40,437 nucleotides of DNA from an uncultured Spirochaetaceae bacterium (GTDB taxonomy: Bacteria > Spirochaetota > Spirochaetia > Sphaerochaetales > Sphaerochaetaceae), in assembly GCA_944392735.1 (NCBI GenBank), contig CALXXR010000113.1, positions 1 to 40,437 on the forward strand, written 5' to 3'. The translations under genes and the position numbers were made by a program. Below, one piece after another: positions 39,938 through 40,437 of this stretch (position 1 is its first letter; every line of letters begins with the position of its first letter). A model generated the notes under the pieces. That model worked only from the letters and a program-made list of their open reading frames with translations, was not told where the DNA came from and did not search any database.

Positions 39938-39957
39938 TATGGCCAGAACAATATAAT
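39929..39957 (+). promoter_or_regulatory. Promoter of proS
   Basis: TTGCCC (39929-39934), a 17-nt spacer and TATAAT (39952-39957), a perfect -10 box, precede the ATG by 25 bases. The leader contains TAGGAG as a ribosome-binding site, so this gene is not leaderless. Confidence 0.7.
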
Positions 39958-39982
39958 CCGAGCTGTTTAGGAGACGATCGCT

Positions 39983-40437
39983 ATGAGAATGTCCAGGATG
40001 TTTTCGAGAACCCTCAGGGAGGCGCCCAACGGAGCCGACACGAAAGGCTATGAGTACCTTCTGAGGGCTGGCTATATAAGGCAGATGGGAGCGGGCATCT
40101 TCTCGCTCCTGCCGCTTGGATTCAGGGCAACGGAGAAGATAGAGAGGATCATCAGGGAGGAGATGGACAGGATCGGAGCCGAGGAGCTCATGATGCCCGT
40201 TGTCAACCCCGCGGATATCTGGAAGGAGACAGGAAGGTTCTACTCCATCGACAAGGAGATGGGACGCTTCAAGGACCGCAACAACCGCGATATGGTTCTT
40301 GCGATGACGCATGAAGAGGCTGTTACAGATCTTGCAATGAATCTCATTGATTCTTACAAGAGGCTTCCGCTCCTTGTCTATCACTTCCAGACAAAGTGGA
40401 GAGATGATCCACGCCCAAGTGCTGGTCTTATAAGAGT
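39983..40437 (+). CDS. proS: Prolyl-tRNA synthetase, N-terminal part (cut by window end)
   Basis: The reading frame is open from the ATG at 39983 to the window end, giving 151 residues. It begins MRMSRMFSRTLREAPNGAD and continues with GYEYLLRAGYIRQMGAGIFSLLPLG, EEMDRIGAEELMMPVVNPADIW, ETGRFYSIDKEMGRFKDRNNRDMVLAMTHEEAVTDLA and YHFQTKWRDDPRPSAGLIR. These are the class II motif 1 and motif 2 regions of bacterial ProRS, which charges tRNA-Pro. TAGGAG lies nine bases before the ATG. From about 40290 onward codons ending in T or A become much more common than before. Confidence 0.93.
   Translation, partial: MRMSRMFSRTLREAPNGADTKGYEYLLRAGYIRQMGAGIFSLLPLGFRATEKIERIIREEMDRIGAEELMMPVVNPADIWKETGRFYSIDKEMGRFKDRNNRDMVLAMTHEEAVTDLAMNLIDSYKRLPLLVYHFQTKWRDDPRPSAGLIR

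Overview
The window looks like the chromosome of a gut-type, carbohydrate-fermenting spirochaete near Sphaerochaetaceae. This is inferred from three things: a GC content judged by eye to be in the mid-to-high 50s percent, secreted solute-binding proteins whose signal peptides end in Ala-Gly-Gly-Ala-Glu-Glu or Asn-Gly-Ala-Asn-Glu, and an lspA operon carrying a small membrane protein of the kind found beside lspA in spirochaetes. No rRNA or marker phylogeny is present, so the placement is tentative.

Layout. (1) 1-1430 is an ISL3-family insertion sequence, its left edge at the window edge. (2) 1483-5695 has a tRNA-Ala(CGC) gene with its own promoter and terminator, then a leftward six-gene operon: Nif3-like protein, lspA, a small membrane protein, a GH43-like beta-propeller, an M19 dipeptidase and an outer-membrane barrel. 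(3) 5736-11021 has a Lon-like protease, an AAA/DUF4143 ATPase with 32-bp repeats in front of it, a SpoU-type methyltransferase with rsmI, and a PspC-domain protein. (4) 11033-18697 has carA-carB, a terminator, a structured 330-nt leader, aspS and a BaiN/HI0933-type flavoprotein. (5) 18707-27113 is locus A: a leftward operon of class II aldolase, split transketolase, PfkB kinase and a three-gene Fe(III)-type ABC importer, controlled by a divergent DeoR-type regulator. (6) 27135-28030 has an OsmC-like protein and an unknown protein. (7) 28008-39911 is locus B: a leftward operon of a family-1 sugar ABC importer without its ATPase, a C-S lyase-like PLP enzyme, ribokinase-like kinase, FucA/AraD-like aldolase, a second split transketolase and a twin CxxC/HH protein. 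A divergent LacI-type regulator and a YicI-like alpha-xylosidase lie at its head. (8) 39929-40437 is the start of proS.

How the genes work together. Loci A and B are two separately built modules with the same logic: importer, kinase, aldolase, two-subunit transketolase and a divergent local repressor. Locus A reads well as a pathway for an imported sugar phosphate or ketose. Locus B adds a C-S lyase-like enzyme, which is not expected in plain pentose use and could point to a thiosugar or sulfur-linked substrate. Neither substrate can be fixed from sequence alone.

The second main observation is about gene expression. Seven starts lack any Shine-Dalgarno sequence and have a sigma70-like -10 box ending 6-7 nt before the start codon (Nif3-like gene, lon-like gene, rsmI, deoR-type, osmC-like, fucA/araD-like and lacI-type), the geometry of leaderless mRNAs. 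Many other genes in the same window have clear GGAGG-type sites. Further unexplained structures are a phased GTTGC array before carAB, the leader before aspS with a 22-codon ORF and an attenuator-like hairpin, and the 32-bp repeats before the AAA/DUF4143 gene.
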